DNA of 64,000 nt from Primula veris (GCA_963682055.1 OY821744.1:1555001-1619000), one strand, 5' to 3'; positions 45,222 to 62,136 are shown, numbered from the stretch's first letter. Notes: generated by a model from the sequence alone, not told the origin. Made by a program: numbers and translations.

Positions 45222-48200
45222 TTAAACACTAGTAGAAACCTGATTTCCCGCTTCTGCTTCTTTCTTTGGTACTTCTTGAGCCTTTTGTGCAAGAACTTTA
45301 TTAGGAACCAATACAATATTCATATTCCTGTCGCTGAAATTCTTACTCTCCTCCACTGCAAGCTGCAAAATGTGGTTTCAATATAAGTTATCATCAAGCG
45401 TTAAAAGTTTTCGCAATATGTACCTTCACAGCTTAATTGGAATGATGGAAAGGGACAAAAAGGGAAGACGGCAGTTAATGTATTTTATTCAGAGTCTGTT
45501 TGGTTGCAGTTTTTAAGCAAATAAGGTGGATTCTTGGAGGTTGAAAAAAAGGTTGCGTTTATCCAATTTAAAGCCGATAGCTCTTTTAGGGTCAAATGAA
45601 ACAAAAAGAATCAGGTCTTCTTAAGCTGGATGAACCATATGCAGTCCAGCTTTAAGGAAAACAGGGCCAGCTTAAAACTTGCAACCGAATGAGGCCCTAG
45701 TTTAACTTTTTGGATTAAGATGTAGTGTGAAGGGTTTAATTATGGAACAATATTCTAAAGGAGAACAAATAATAAGCTTTCTTTGTTCTAATAGACTAAT
45801 ACTACAACGAAAGAGAATGTAATCATGGAAGTAAAACATATTGTCTATCCCAATGCATGCAATGTGCAAAACATTACTCAAGAGGAAAATAAAATAGCAT
45901 AATGAAGTCAGATGATGTAGACGTGAGAAAGAAAGAAACATTTCCAACAACGATTTATTAACATGTGTGAAACAATTTTCATTTCTACATGATATTAAAG
46001 GGTAGCGGTTCCATTTTTAACAAACCAAAAAAGAGGTTCCATTTTACTGATAAACAATATCACACGAAAACAATAATGCTGAAACGATAATATTGTTTTG
46101 ACAGTACCGCAGAACAAAGGTAATTTCATTGTCCCAAGGCAAAGACACACTAAGGCACATGGCGAATCATCAAACAGAATTTTAGGGGAACACAGTGAAT
46201 ACATCAGAGATTTTGTTCGAGTTCTAACTGGTTCCCAAGCTTTTTCTAAGATGATCGAACTTTTTACAAATAAAGTTGTTTTCAATGCCGAAACATGTGA
46301 AAAAAGAGACTGAAATAGAAAGTGACATTTGTAGATATTAACCCCCCTGGTCTTCTCCCACAGCACATTCTAATTTATAACTATCCTGAGACTTACCCCA
46401 TAAAGTAAAAAATCAAGAGACGGAGAAAATGCACCAGAATATAAATATGAAGGACTTATAAGACTCGAATTTAAATGAGTTACCTCTCCAACATCTTTTT
46501 GAAAACGCCTAATAAGTTCAATAGCTTTGTTTCTGAACTCGTTTTCACGGCCTTTCAATTGCACCATAAGTTTGACCTGCATTGCATGTCTGAAATCAGT
46601 ATCGCAAAAATTATGGTGCAAGGCATGGGTAAGGGCCACAAAAGTACCAAAACAAAATTTGAAAATTGAACTCCAACCTTGTCTCCGTCTTTCAGAAACC
46701 TATTTGCGGCTCTTAATCGCACATCATAATCATGATTATCAATGTTGTATCTGTAAACAAACAAAAAAAAGGCTAAAATTAAAACCACCGGAAACAAATT
46801 ATGCATAATTTGAATCTGTAATGCTTTTTATTCAACATCATGAACTTGCTAAGAAAAGAAGCTAATAGAAGATAATTATATAACAGGGTTTATTAGAGAG
46901 AGAAATGTAGAGAGTTTATCACAGATGATAATTCGAAAAAGTAATTACCCCATCTTGAGCTCCTTCTGCTCCACCCTTCCCGCTAATTAAAAAAAAACAC
47001 AACTCTGGTAAATATCGTTTCACATAAGTGAATTCTAATGCATATAAAATACGCATCAAAAGGATGAAAATTTACCAGCACTTTTCTTCATTTGATCCCT
47101 CTTCTTCTTTTGCTGTTCATACCTATATTTACTGCAAGAGAAGAAATGTTACACAAACTGGTGGCTAGCCTAATCATTGCTGCAAGGAGACAAATAACAT
47201 AATGCATAACCAGACACAGAAATCACATAAGTAGGGCTTGTCTGCTTGCAGCTTTTAAGCAACTAAGCAGGGTCTTTCTTATATTAACAAAAACTAGGTG
47301 CAGCAAGCTTAAAACTTCCAGCTTCTTTAGGAAAAAAACTACAAAACCAGCTTTGAAGCTGATTAATATATAACACAGCTCATCATTTTATTTAAAAAAG
47401 TAAAAGAAACGTAGCTTAAAAGCTGCAACCAGAAAGGGCCTAAGGAACTATAGAAAAGGAAGAAACCAAAAGGGGGATATACAATATGTTCCCATACCTG
47501 TAATCCATTATTCTGACAACTGGAGGTTCCGCCTCAGGAGATAAAATAACCTGGACGATATAGAATTTAATCTCGGAAATGGTTCATTTAAAATTTTAAG
47601 TAAGTACAAGAGGGTAATAGTAACCGTGTAGGTAATCAAAAGTAGGCATAAAAGAAGTTCAGCAGAGAAAAAGAGGCATACTAAGTCAAGTCCAGCTGCG
47701 TCCGCCATTTGAATAGCCTCGCTTTTAGAAAGAACTCCCACCTATAATAGGGATGCAAAAAAAATAAAAAGGAAATTTCAACATGTAAAACAACTGATCA
47801 TGGCTTCACGTATATAAAAGGAGCTGAGAAACTGAAAGAAATAAGATGATAACTAACCATGCTTTGATTTTGATCAATCAGTCTCACGGTAGTAGACCTA
47901 TACGAAATATGAAATTGACAGAATACAACAATTTGAGTAAAAGTAAAAAAATTGAAGGAACCATGCATTGGATAGTCAAATAAAACACAATTCAGACTCT
48001 AGCCCGACTCACTAAATTTAACCCAAAAATTTAGTTTACTAGTATGTTTTGAATGATGAAGTTATTTAATAAATGTTACTCCGTACTTCCTTCTTACTCC
48101 ATGGTATCTAAATCTTGGATGGGTATAAAAAGAGTGGACATCATACGTCAGAAAACAAAGGGGGAAACCATTCTACTAAAAAACTAGAAATTGAGGGATT

Positions 48201-49260
48201 TGATACTTGAGCAAGTTACTTACTTTAATACCAAGAATTACATTGCGTTGAGCCGTTGACACACTAAAAAAGAGTGCATCTTTACTGGCATGTTAACCAA
48301 AATCTCGACACTAAAAGCACAAGTGGGTCTAAACACACCAATTTCAAACTAGAGGAAAAGTGAGCAGCTCTACAAACGTCCAACTTTAAATTTAATATTT
48401 CAACTAGAAGCATATGCTGCTATGCGTCCAAACATAAAAACATGTGCCCATCCCATCATAGAGGCCGAAGATAATCACTTTCACCATCCATAGTTCCTAA
48501 AAAATGAAGCTTCATCGCTAATTTGGGAATGTTTAGCTACAAAGTGACCTATTTTTATTTTTATTTTTGTCTTTCCTAGCTCGAGTATGCTACGAGTTTT
48601 AAGAAAGTTTTTTTTCCCATCTTGATTCCACTTCTTAATCTTAAAAGTTGCATCAAAAGCGGGAATTTTCTAAGCAAATATTCAGGGATCAAACTTAAAA
48701 GGTTTTACCTTTTTATAATAGAGCATGAAATTATAATAAAAAAAACCCACTAAACTTATATATACAAATATGTACTCCCTCAGTCCCAATTTATAAGGAC
48801 GAATAGGGATACGTGCAATTTCGCAATGCAAATTTTGTGTTATTTAAATGTCGGAATTGTAAATTTCAAAAGCTAGTCACATAGTTAACATGCTAAATTA
48901 TATGAAAAACTTTTGAAATTTACAATTCCAGCATAATTTTACGTTATTGTTTCATATAATTTGGGACAGAGGGAGTATATACCTAATTGAAGAAATATCG
49001 AGAGCATCATCATCTTCGTTAGGCGCGTTCATCTGCTGTCTGGGAGGACGGCGTCCGCCGGACCTAGACGCGCCTCCGCCTCTTCCTCCACCGCCGCCGA
49101 ATCTGGCGGAGACGGAGGTGGGGACGGTGATACGGAGGGGTATAAGATTTGGACGAAAAGTGGTAAAATTAGAAACCCGAGGACCAAATAGGTTAGAAGT
49201 TTGGGAGGAGAGAGAGAGATGAAGAGGTCCGACCATGGTGGTGGGTGTTAGTGTTACCAT
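45222..49260 (-). CDS. Organellar (plastid-type) translation initiation factor IF-3, nine exons
   Basis: The exons I derive: 48983-49260, 47858-47897, 47682-47741, 47498-47550, 47076-47131, 46949-46982, 46678-46750, 46484-46576, 45222-45362, all with GT..AG introns and consistent phase: 275 residues from the first ATG (49260), or 267 from a second ATG at 49236. The N-terminal 90 residues are Ser/Thr-rich, then Gly/Arg-rich (RFGGGGGRGGGASRSGG), as in a transit peptide region. IF3-N follows (STTVRLIDQNQ, then VGVLSKSEAIQMADAAGLDL, VVRIMDYSKYRYEQQKKK), then IF3-C (KELKMGYNIDNHDYDVRLRA, VQLKGRENEF). IF3 binds the 30S subunit and checks the start codon. It resembles the Arabidopsis plastid IF3s (At2g24060/SVR9 and At4g30690). 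Intron 1 carries a Stowaway MITE next to the donor. Confidence 0.9.
45490..45695. mobile_element. hAT-like MITE in IF3 intron 8
   Basis: The left end TCTGTTTGGTTGCAGTTTTT and the reverse-complemented right end GCCTCATTCGGTTGCAAGTT, both followed by TTAAGC, form terminal inverted repeats. It is of the same family as 47235-47443 and 35425-35580. Confidence 0.65.
47235..47443. mobile_element. hAT-like MITE in IF3 intron 4
   Basis: The left end GGGCTTGTCTGCTTGCAGCT and the reverse-complemented right end GGCCCTTTCTGGTTGCAGCT are both followed by TTTAAGC. Target duplication is not clear. Confidence 0.65.
48775..48975. mobile_element. Stowaway (Tc1/mariner-type) MITE in IF3 intron 1
   Basis: The ends CTCCCTCAGTCCCAATTTAT and, reverse-complemented, CTCCCTCTGTCCCAAATTAT are the classic Stowaway terminal repeat, with TA target duplications at 48773-48774 and 48976-48977. 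The interior is itself palindromic (GGAATTGTAAATTTCAAAAG against TTTTGAAATTTACAATTCC). The element ends seven bases from the splice donor of exon 1. Confidence 0.9.
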
Positions 49261-50521
49261 TCACTTTTGTTTCTTTTTTGTTTTTCTTGTGTTTTTCTTA
49301 CACCTTATCCATTTTTTATTTTATTTTATTTTGCTTGCAAACTAGTAGTTGTGTTCAGCTTCGGGTCGTTTATTGTCAAAACCAAAACCGAACAAACCGG
49401 TCGGTTTTGGTTTTTTTGTTATTTTTTGGCTTACTTTTCGGTTTTTCGGTCATTCTTGGATTTTTTCGGTCTGATTTTATTGTAAACCGAAACCAAACAA
49501 AAAAAGTTTTAGTTTTTTTTATTTCGGTTTTTTTGGCTTTCGCCCTGCCCTAGTTGTGTGCTCACATACTCGTTCTTATGCTCGGTTTGGTAACAGGTTT
49601 TTTTAGTGTATTTTTGTATTTTAAATTTAAAAAACCAGTGGATGTCTAACCAAAATCAAATAAAGTTTGGTATGAAGTCTATGGACGGGGTATTTACATG
49701 TCACAAGTTCAAACACAATTACTATTAACATTTTAAAATTATGAGATGTTTATAAAATTTCGGAGTTTTAACTACAAAAAATATTCATAATAGTTTTCAA
49801 ATTTAACAAATAAACAAAAAACTTTATACAACAACAAACATAAACTTAATTTAATGTTACAAATTATTAAATCATAAATTATTGAATATACAAAACCATT
49901 AACACAAATTCTAACAACAATTAAATTTTGAATATAGCAAAATATTACTTACAATCCCGTGATGCCGGGTCTAATAACTGCTTTAGTTAGCTTTTGCGTT
50001 CTTGTAGACATTTTTTCTAAAACAATCGGTTTTTTAAACTAGTATTTTTTGACTGATTTTTTCCTCTAGATTTTAGCATTATCACAAACTCATTTATACA
50101 TCAAGTATAATATCATACACATAGATGGAATGCTAGTACAGAATCATATGTAGTTAGATACGAAATAGTAATAAAATAGAGAGAAAATGTAGTTAGCCCC
50201 ATATAAAATATAAGTGCGTATGTCCCAATGAAATCAAAATGAAAAGAGCACTGGAAATATAGTTTCACCATGAAATTAGTCTTTAATCTTTAATCATTTT
50301 GATTAGTAGACTTGGATTCGAGTAGCAATTATAGAAAATCAACATAAGTAGAATTAAAAGTAAACACGATTACATCTTAACTTTCTAATAGACTCTCATG
50401 GCTTTAAATATAAGTGGAAGATTGTTAGGATAATATACTAAAATACATGATATATTGTCGGTTTTAGCATTTATTCATTAAATGAGCTATGAAAGTGACG
50501 TGCACAAAATATCAAGTTAAA

Positions 50522-50608
50522 CTTGTCTAGGTGAAGAGTGCATTCACGTTAAATTACGCGTGTTATCAAAAGAAAAACCCCCCATAATTTTTAAAAGCAA
50601 GTATAAAA
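50522..50608. repeat. Dispersed repeat, partner of the one in CESA7 intron 5
   Basis: It shares GTCTAGGTGAA-like, GTTATCAAAAGAAAAACC-like and CATAATTTTTAAAAGCAAGT sequence with 41261-41335. Confidence 0.7.
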
Positions 50609-50705
50609 AACAAAATTTAGATATTGTATATTTTGAATAATTGTATATTTTGTACACCAGTTAATATTAAACATAAAATCATTTTCAAATATAGAATATT
50701 ATTTC

Positions 50706-50820
50706 ATGAGAAATGATATATACATCCAAAAAAAACTTACCCAAAAATCTTACCCGTTGATATGGCGGGTTAAGTGTACCAATCATTTTTGTTTCGATAT
50801 TGAAATTATATTATATATAC
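50706..50820. mobile_element. Partial copy of the 23.2-kb Mutator-like MITE
   Basis: It starts with GAGAAATGATATATACAT, continues ACCCAAAAATCTTACCCGTT and ATGGCGGGTTAAGTGTACCA, then ATTTTTGTTTCGATATTGAA, matching the left half of 23160-23342 in order. The right end is not found. Confidence 0.6.
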
Positions 50821-51517
50821 ATAAAATGTTTTATAAAAGATATAATAGCATAGTGCAAATGCTAACACTGCCACGTGTAACTAAGTCATAACCATCTGCC
50901 ACTTCACATGTATCACATTCCACGTCACCATAGCTTTTCTAAAATTTCCACCGCCATATTCTTAATTTCTAAAAGTACCCCCATAATAATAATAATAAAT
51001 AAATAAGTTTTTATTACATCAATAATGGCTACAAATTTTAAATTAATGGGAATTGGTAAGATGGCCTTAAGTATGTGTGTACCATGTAGATTCATTACAA
51101 AAATAAATAAATTATTTAGCATTATAATTTTTTTTTAGTTATGTTGTTAAAGTGATTATGACTAAATTTTAGCAACAATTTAACAACAAATAACAAGATA
51201 ATTTATTACTAAACTGTTGATAAAATTTAGCCACAAATATTTTATCAAAATAAACGAAAAAAAATTATGATACTAAATGAATTTTATTCCATAAGTGATT
51301 TTATTTCAAGCTATAATGGGCATGTACGAATTTACGAAATTTATAGAGAGGTAATAATATTTTTCTCAAACTATGGACGTGGAATTGAATACTCACCCAA
51401 ACTACAAAATTATTGAAGTAGAACCAGTTCACACTTTTAATTATTTTTTTTTTTATAAAACTGATAAGACATGATTTTTTGAATAATTGATGGAAGAAAT
51501 TAATATACGTGGGAAAC

Positions 51518-51582
51518 TGTGTTTTACACAGACCGTCTGATCCAGTTAGATTCAAAAGATCAGACGGTCTGTATAAAACACA
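51518..51582. repeat. Strong hairpin: 25-base arms, 15-base loop
   Basis: The left arm (51518-51542, TGTGTTTTACACAGACCGTC then TGATC) and the right arm (51558-51582) are reverse complements at 24 of 25 positions. It is too short for a normal MITE; it may be paired ends of a collapsed element or a small structured RNA. Confidence 0.85.
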
Positions 51583-52139
51583 ATTTCTCTACTATATAAA
51601 ACACAATCAGTTACTCCTCTTGCTGTTAAGAAACATATTAATCTTGAGATATAACGTGAGCTTATAACATCTAGACTCATAATCGAAAGCAAATAAACAA
51701 CAAAGTAACCAACCCTGGCTTATATGATAATAAAACAATAAGATTTGTACTACACACTATAAAAAATGGTATCAATCGCAGACGATCAAATATGTTACAA
51801 ATCTGTTATTAAATGAAAAAATATGTGAGTAAAACGAAAATTCTTTGTCATGTCGTCCCGAAATAGGGTATTGAAAAGCAAAATATGTCCTTATTTTTAT
51901 TTATATTTTTTTTATAGTGACATCATGTTCCATATTAAACAAAGATATATGAGCTTATAGTTAATATTTTCATCATCTTGCCTTTGTTAATACCTCATTT
52001 AACAAAAAACTAAAATCCCTTAATGATACTAAAATACTATGGGATACTTGAATCAGCTCTAAATAAATATCACAAATTTGGATTTACAAGCTGACTACAT
52101 GAACATGGTCAGCTATTTAAAAAATTTAAAAACCGAAAG
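51583..52139. other. AT-rich intergenic DNA, no gene seen
   Basis: No recognised element or open frame. Confidence 0.5.
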
Positions 52140-52391
52140 TGTTGAACCATGGGGTTCAATAATTGATTTTGATTATAACTTTGATTATGTTTTTTAATGA
52201 TTTTACGATTTCTCTATTTCGATGATATGATGCTTGTCTTTTCCAAAAGTAGAATTTGTAAATTCCAAAACGCCAGAAAGATAGAGCACGGAAAAACGAA
52301 GCCACAGGTTCAAGCGGAACCAGAATCGGAGCTATAACGAAGAATTTACGGGCTTTTGAAGATTAACGAGAAAACAAAGAAAACTGAACAA

Positions 52392-52535
52392 CGACCGATC
52401 GTCTGTAAAAAACGACCGATCGTTTTTGTACCAATTTCTTCCAGTGAGCTCGTCTTTTAAACGATCGATCAAAACTCAGAAACGACGGATCGTTTTCTGG
52501 AAAACGACCGATCGACTGTAGAAAACGACCGATCG
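52392..52535 (+). promoter_or_regulatory. Phased array of six CGACCGATCG-type motifs in the solo LTR
   Basis: Copies start at 52392, 52413, 52462, 52483, 52505 and 52526: spacings 21, 49, 21, 22, 21. Four are exactly CGACCGATCG; the others are CGATCGATC and CGACGGATCG. The spacing is about two helical turns. They lie 120-260 bases upstream of a TATA box, the place of an LTR enhancer. Confidence 0.7.
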
Positions 52536-52651
52536 TTTTCTACAGATTTCGAAAACAGCTTTTCAGCTTATTCTGGAAAGCTGCTTAAAACTTCTGAACA
52601 AAAGCCTCAACCACTGCCAACGGTCATATACAGAAAAACAGACTTTGGTGA

Positions 52652-52660
52652 TTATATAAA
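52652..52660 (+). promoter_or_regulatory. TATA box of the solo LTR
   Basis: TGATTATATAAACC, followed about 30 bases on by an A/C-rich region (ATCATCAATCACATACATAC) fitting a transcript start. Confidence 0.55.
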
Positions 52661-53417
52661 CCAACCCAACTCACTTTCCAAAATCATCAATCACATACAT
52701 ACATATCCATAATCAATCATTCAACCTCTATCATATACATAAACTCAAAATCACCATTTTGGTGAAATATTTCGAAAAGAGAGAAATTGAAGATAAATCG
52801 ATACAAGCTCCAACAAAGATCAAACATCATCGAAACCACAAATTAGCTTATTTAAGAAGCAATCAATTGTGGGTGTTGTTTTAATTTTCGATAAAATTGT
52901 AAAGAGCGTTTTATAAGCTCATTGTGAGTGAGTGTTTGGGTAGAAGCTTTTAAGCCAAAGTGTTGGTTAAAAGTTCTAGGTTAAACACTTGGGTACTCAT
53001 AGATTGAGGGGGAGTCATTGACTCATTAGACGTGTACGCTTGCACTTGAATTAAGAGTAGGAACCTCGGATAGAGGGTGAGCCAATCGATCGATTGAGCT
53101 CGATAAGGATTTGTAAAATCGGGAAGAAAAATTATAGTGAAATACTCGGTAGTACCGAGAAGAGTACGTAGGCCGTTTGCCGAACCTCTATAAAATCACG
53201 GTGTCATTTTCTTTCCCTTCCTTTTACTTTCCGCAACTTAATTATTGCTTATTTCGTGCATTCGTTTAGATCTTTTATTAGTATATTAACTTTTGTTAAA
53301 CGCATAAGATTAGAATTGCGATAGTTGGGTGATTAGTTGCACTTAAGTTTAATTAGGCCAAAAACGCCTAAAAACCTTATTCACCCCCTCTAAGATTTAG
53401 CCGCACCGGGGCCAACA

Positions 53418-54261
53418 GAAGAAAGTATTACAAGTTTATACTAATAAACAAGAATCAAACATAACTCTTTCAAACTAATGTAACCAAAATGTATTTCCCT
53501 CTAAAAATTACAAACCCAAGGTATTTATAAGTCCAAATTAAGTTTCATGTATTCTATTTCGGTACATCCGAAAATAAGTATCTATTTTCATTTTTTTAGT
53601 AAAATTTCTCTTTTTATAGTTAAATCATATTAAATTTACAACTATAATCTCATATTATAAATAAGAAACAGTTTTTATTTGAAATTTTTCATTCTTTATT
53701 ATTGAATTTTAAATAAACTTGTTCCAAATCTTTAAATAACCCGATTTTCTAGTAATAAATATCTTTCTCCACCCGTCTCTTGAAGTTACTCAAATTCACT
53801 AGAACATTACTATAATTATTTATCATACTATTAATTAATATACATCGATCTAATAATTTTAAATATGTCAAATTTTATCCAAAATTTTCAAAAATAACCT
53901 CACTTTAATATTATAATTACTCTTAAATGTCATCATTCAATTTAAATACATAAATAACTTATTTTTTATACATTTATATTCCAAACAAAATCGTTAGGAA
54001 ACACACACGTCGCTAACTATTAGGATTATATTTATATACATGCATACATACAAAAGAGAGTTATCTCAATCTTTCTCGAATACTCCTTTCACCTACTTGA
54101 CATAATAAATAGATACTAGATACAGTACAAACATATTTACACAAAAATAAATAACACTGATTCAAACCAGCAAGTTCATTAGTAATAAAAAAAAAAACAA
54201 GCACGTAGTAAAATATCAAGAAGTTATCAAGAGTGTGTTTTAATTCAAAGCAAGATATATA
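53418..54261 (+). other. HSP70 5' flank, no other gene seen
   Basis: AT-rich. It must hold the HSP70 promoter and leader. Apart from the heat-shock-element-like site noted separately, I see no clear TATA box with confidence. Confidence 0.5.
54073..54080 (+). promoter_or_regulatory. Heat-shock-element-like TTCnnGAA
   Basis: TTCTCGAA with an imperfect third block (CTC at 54083) lies about 180 bases upstream of the HSP70 start codon. One TTCnnGAA is short of a full element, so strong heat induction cannot be claimed. Confidence 0.4.
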
Positions 54262-59601
<5,340 letters not shown>

Positions 59602-60855
59602 GCTTGCTGCTTGGACATGATCATGTTTTGTTTGTTTTAGTTTCGGGTTATCTTTGTCTGTAATAAGTAACCGTACTATGTTTTGGGGACCTCTGTGCCT
59701 TCTTTGTTGGTTAATGTGTGTTGTTGTTTTGTTTAGACTTTTAGAGTTTGTAAAACAGTGTTGGCTTGTATAATAGTATAGTATAGTTTTGATGTCTGCT
59801 GCTTATAAATTCGCTTTCGAGTTATCTTTTTGTGGGTGTCGCTGTAGATTAGAAGATGATTATGGCTTCCTGCTGTTCAATAGCTAGTGATCATTGCACA
59901 GTTGTCGTGATTCGATGGAGGGGAATGTTATTCCCTTTACATGGTGAAATTTTCTTTCAATAGGCGTGGCTACGTTCCCCCTTTTTTCTTGTTTTCTCAT
60001 CAAGATGACGGTTTGTTCAAGTCGTTGGACAATATATACTATACAGTATGTATTTTGAAATATAGACCAGTATCTGGTGTTTTTTGCAGGTTTTCTGAAT
60101 AATTTGTTAGACTAAAGTAACATGATAGGTTATACGGTGCTTATGATCTAGAAAAGGTTAACGATGCACTGCGACTTGATCATTTAGAAGATGCAAAGGT
60201 GTCGTTGGAAGTTGTAACAGGAGATTTCTCTTTTTCTGTCAAATGTTCCAAAAACCTCATCGACAGAGCGTCTCGTTAACTCGTTTGTAGGCAAATAAAT
60301 TGACTGCGGCTCATGTTTCACTATACCATTATACGGGCATGTAAGACAATTGTGCTAATAATGCGTTCGGGTTTTCAATAAAACAATGTAGTGGATAAAC
60401 GACATGAAATAAATGTGCTTACTGTTCTGGAGTTGAATAAAAATTATTATATGAAAATAACTCGAAAACACTTTATTTAGTAAGCATATACAGTGTTCCA
60501 CAAGTCGTCCTGACGGACGAGCTACGACGTACAGCCAAGTTGAAGAATGTCGAAACGAGCTAAAAACCTAAGTCGTCGTCGAAAATAGTCTTAGATAAAT
60601 ATAACATATTTAAATAATATGATAATGTGGATATCATTATTATTATTATAAATGTTTCAAGTCACACATTAAATTTAATTCCTATAGAGACTTTATTATG
60701 TTCATATAAATATCAGCATTCTTATAGAGGTTTTACTGTAATATGAAGTAATTCGATTAGAAAAAAACTACCAGTAGCTAATAGAACTCTCATCTAAACA
60801 ACAGATACTCTTTCTGAAATGAATTAACAACAACTTAATAGCATAAAAAATCTAG
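59602..60855. other. HSP70 3' flank and intergenic DNA
   Basis: The first 200 bases should be the HSP70 3' UTR. No gene is recognised in the remainder. Confidence 0.55.
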
Positions 60856-61170
60856 GTGCACATTTGTTTTAGTCATATTATCTCGTTTTTTTTCATATAT
60901 ATTTGTAATATTTCTTAGTTTTTTTTTCTTAAATCAACGTTTTATTTTATTTTTAAAGTATTTGTCAAAAAAAAAAAATCAGTAAAAATTGATTTTTTAA
61001 TTTTTTTTGGATATTTATTAATAATATTATCTTATAAATTGTCAAAACAAACAATAAATACCCAAAAAAATATTTAAAAAATTAAAATTTGCCAATTTTT
61101 TTAAAAATAATTTAAAAATAAAATAAAACGTTAATTTTAAAAAAAAAACTATGAATACATATAAAAAAAA
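60856..61170. mobile_element. AT-rich foldback element, copy 1
   Basis: It starts GGTGCACATTTGTTTTAGTC and carries inverted arms (CGTTTTATTTTATTTTTAAA against TTTAAAAATAAAATAAAACG, both around TCAGTAAAA/AAATTTGCCAA). It aligns with 61512-61825 along its length. Edges are approximate. GC-rich CACGCGTTGCGCGTGCAGCG follows at 61189. Confidence 0.65.
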
Positions 61171-61511
61171 TACTAGTAATCGTGTCCCACGCGTTGCGCG
61201 TGCAGCGCGTAATGCAATAAAAATATAGAAAATATGTATAGCTATGATATAAATATGTGGATAATATAAAAAAAAATAGTTTAACATTTAAAAAAGAATG
61301 TTTGGTTATTAAAGAGAGATAAATAGTTTTATTAGTTTTTACTTTTTATATTTTTATGTGAGTATGATATTATTGTAATTAATATAAATGTGTAGGGGTA
61401 TTTTTAAAAAAAAAAGTGTCTAAATTGGACAAGCTCGTTTAACTTGGGTTGACTTATTATAATAGAATGATATGAATTTTTTTACTCAAATAGAACGGTA
61501 GCTCCCAAAAT
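61171..61511. other. Spacer between the two foldback copies
   Basis: No gene. It begins with CTAGTAATCGTGTCCCACGC and a GC-rich near-palindrome, a type of sequence often found at plant transposon ends. Confidence 0.4.
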
Positions 61512-61825
61512 ATGGGTGCACATTTGTTTTGGTCATATTATCGTTTTTTTCACATATATTTGTAATATTTTTTTTCATTTTTTATTAAACTAACGTTTTA
61601 TTTTATTTTTAAACTATTTATCAAAAAAAAAATCAGTAAAATTGATTTTTTTTTTTGTATATTTATTAATAATACTAATTTATAAATTATCAAAACAAAC
61701 AATAAATAACTAAAAAAAATTACAAAAATCAAAATTTACTGATTTTTTTAACAAATACTTTAAAAATAAAATAAAACGTTAATTTAATAAAAAAAATAAA
61801 AAAATTTACAAATGAACAAAAATTT
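61512..61825. mobile_element. AT-rich foldback element, copy 2, with near-perfect target duplication
   Basis: Same architecture as copy 1 (GGTGCACATTTGTTTTGGTC start, CGTTTTATTTTATTTTTAAA arm). The flanks AGCTCCCAAAAT (61500-61511) and AGCTCTCAAAAT (61826-61837) match at 11 of 12 positions and are a probable target duplication. It ends 57 bases before the start codon of the next gene. Confidence 0.7.
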
Positions 61826-61882
61826 AGCTCTCAAAATCTTCCCGCCTAATTCCTTAGTTCTAGAGAGAGAAAGAGAGAGAAA

Positions 61883-62104
61883 ATGGCGAACCCAGATTTC
61901 CGATCAAACCTCGCTGCCATCTCCGCCGCACCTCCGCCGACTCAACATATACCGCCGCCGCCGCCTCAGTCACATTTCCGATCAAACTTCTCTGCCATCT
62001 CCTCCGCACCCCCGCCTCTGCCTCCGCCTCAATCATCGGTGCACCACTGCGATGATAAATGGAAGCAGAAGGTCATTTCATTTAAATAGATAGATACATA
62101 AATA

Positions 62105-62136
<32 letters not shown>

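Larger units (their letters stand above)
49261..51517. other. AT-rich intergenic DNA upstream of IF3
   Basis: Contains a T-rich stretch with repeated CGGTTTTGG/AACCGAAACC pieces (49380-49500), a repeat shared with CESA7 intron 5 (50522-50608) and a partial Mutator-like MITE (50706-50820). No gene is recognised. Confidence 0.55.
52140..53417 (+). mobile_element. Solo LTR of a Copia element (Sirevirus/SIRE-like), 1278 bases
   Basis: It begins TGTTGAACCATGGGG and ends CGGGGCCAACA, so it has TGTTG...CAACA ends. The closing part CCTTATTCACCCCCTCTAAG is a familiar ending of Copia LTRs. No primer-binding site or coding region follows; ordinary intergenic DNA resumes. The left flank is GAAAG and the right flank GAAGAAAG, so a target duplication is possible but imperfect. 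It carries its own promoter: a phased CGACCGATCG array at 52392-52535 and a TATA box at 52652-52660. Confidence 0.8.

Noticed and set aside
48947..49222. 91-codon plus-strand frame with a proline run
   Set aside because: It is antisense to the Gly/Arg-rich first exon of IF3; the GC-rich exon keeps several frames open.
51518..51582. miRNA gene
   Set aside because: The hairpin is strong, but at 65 bases it is shorter than usual plant precursors and looks like transposon ends; kept as a structural repeat only.
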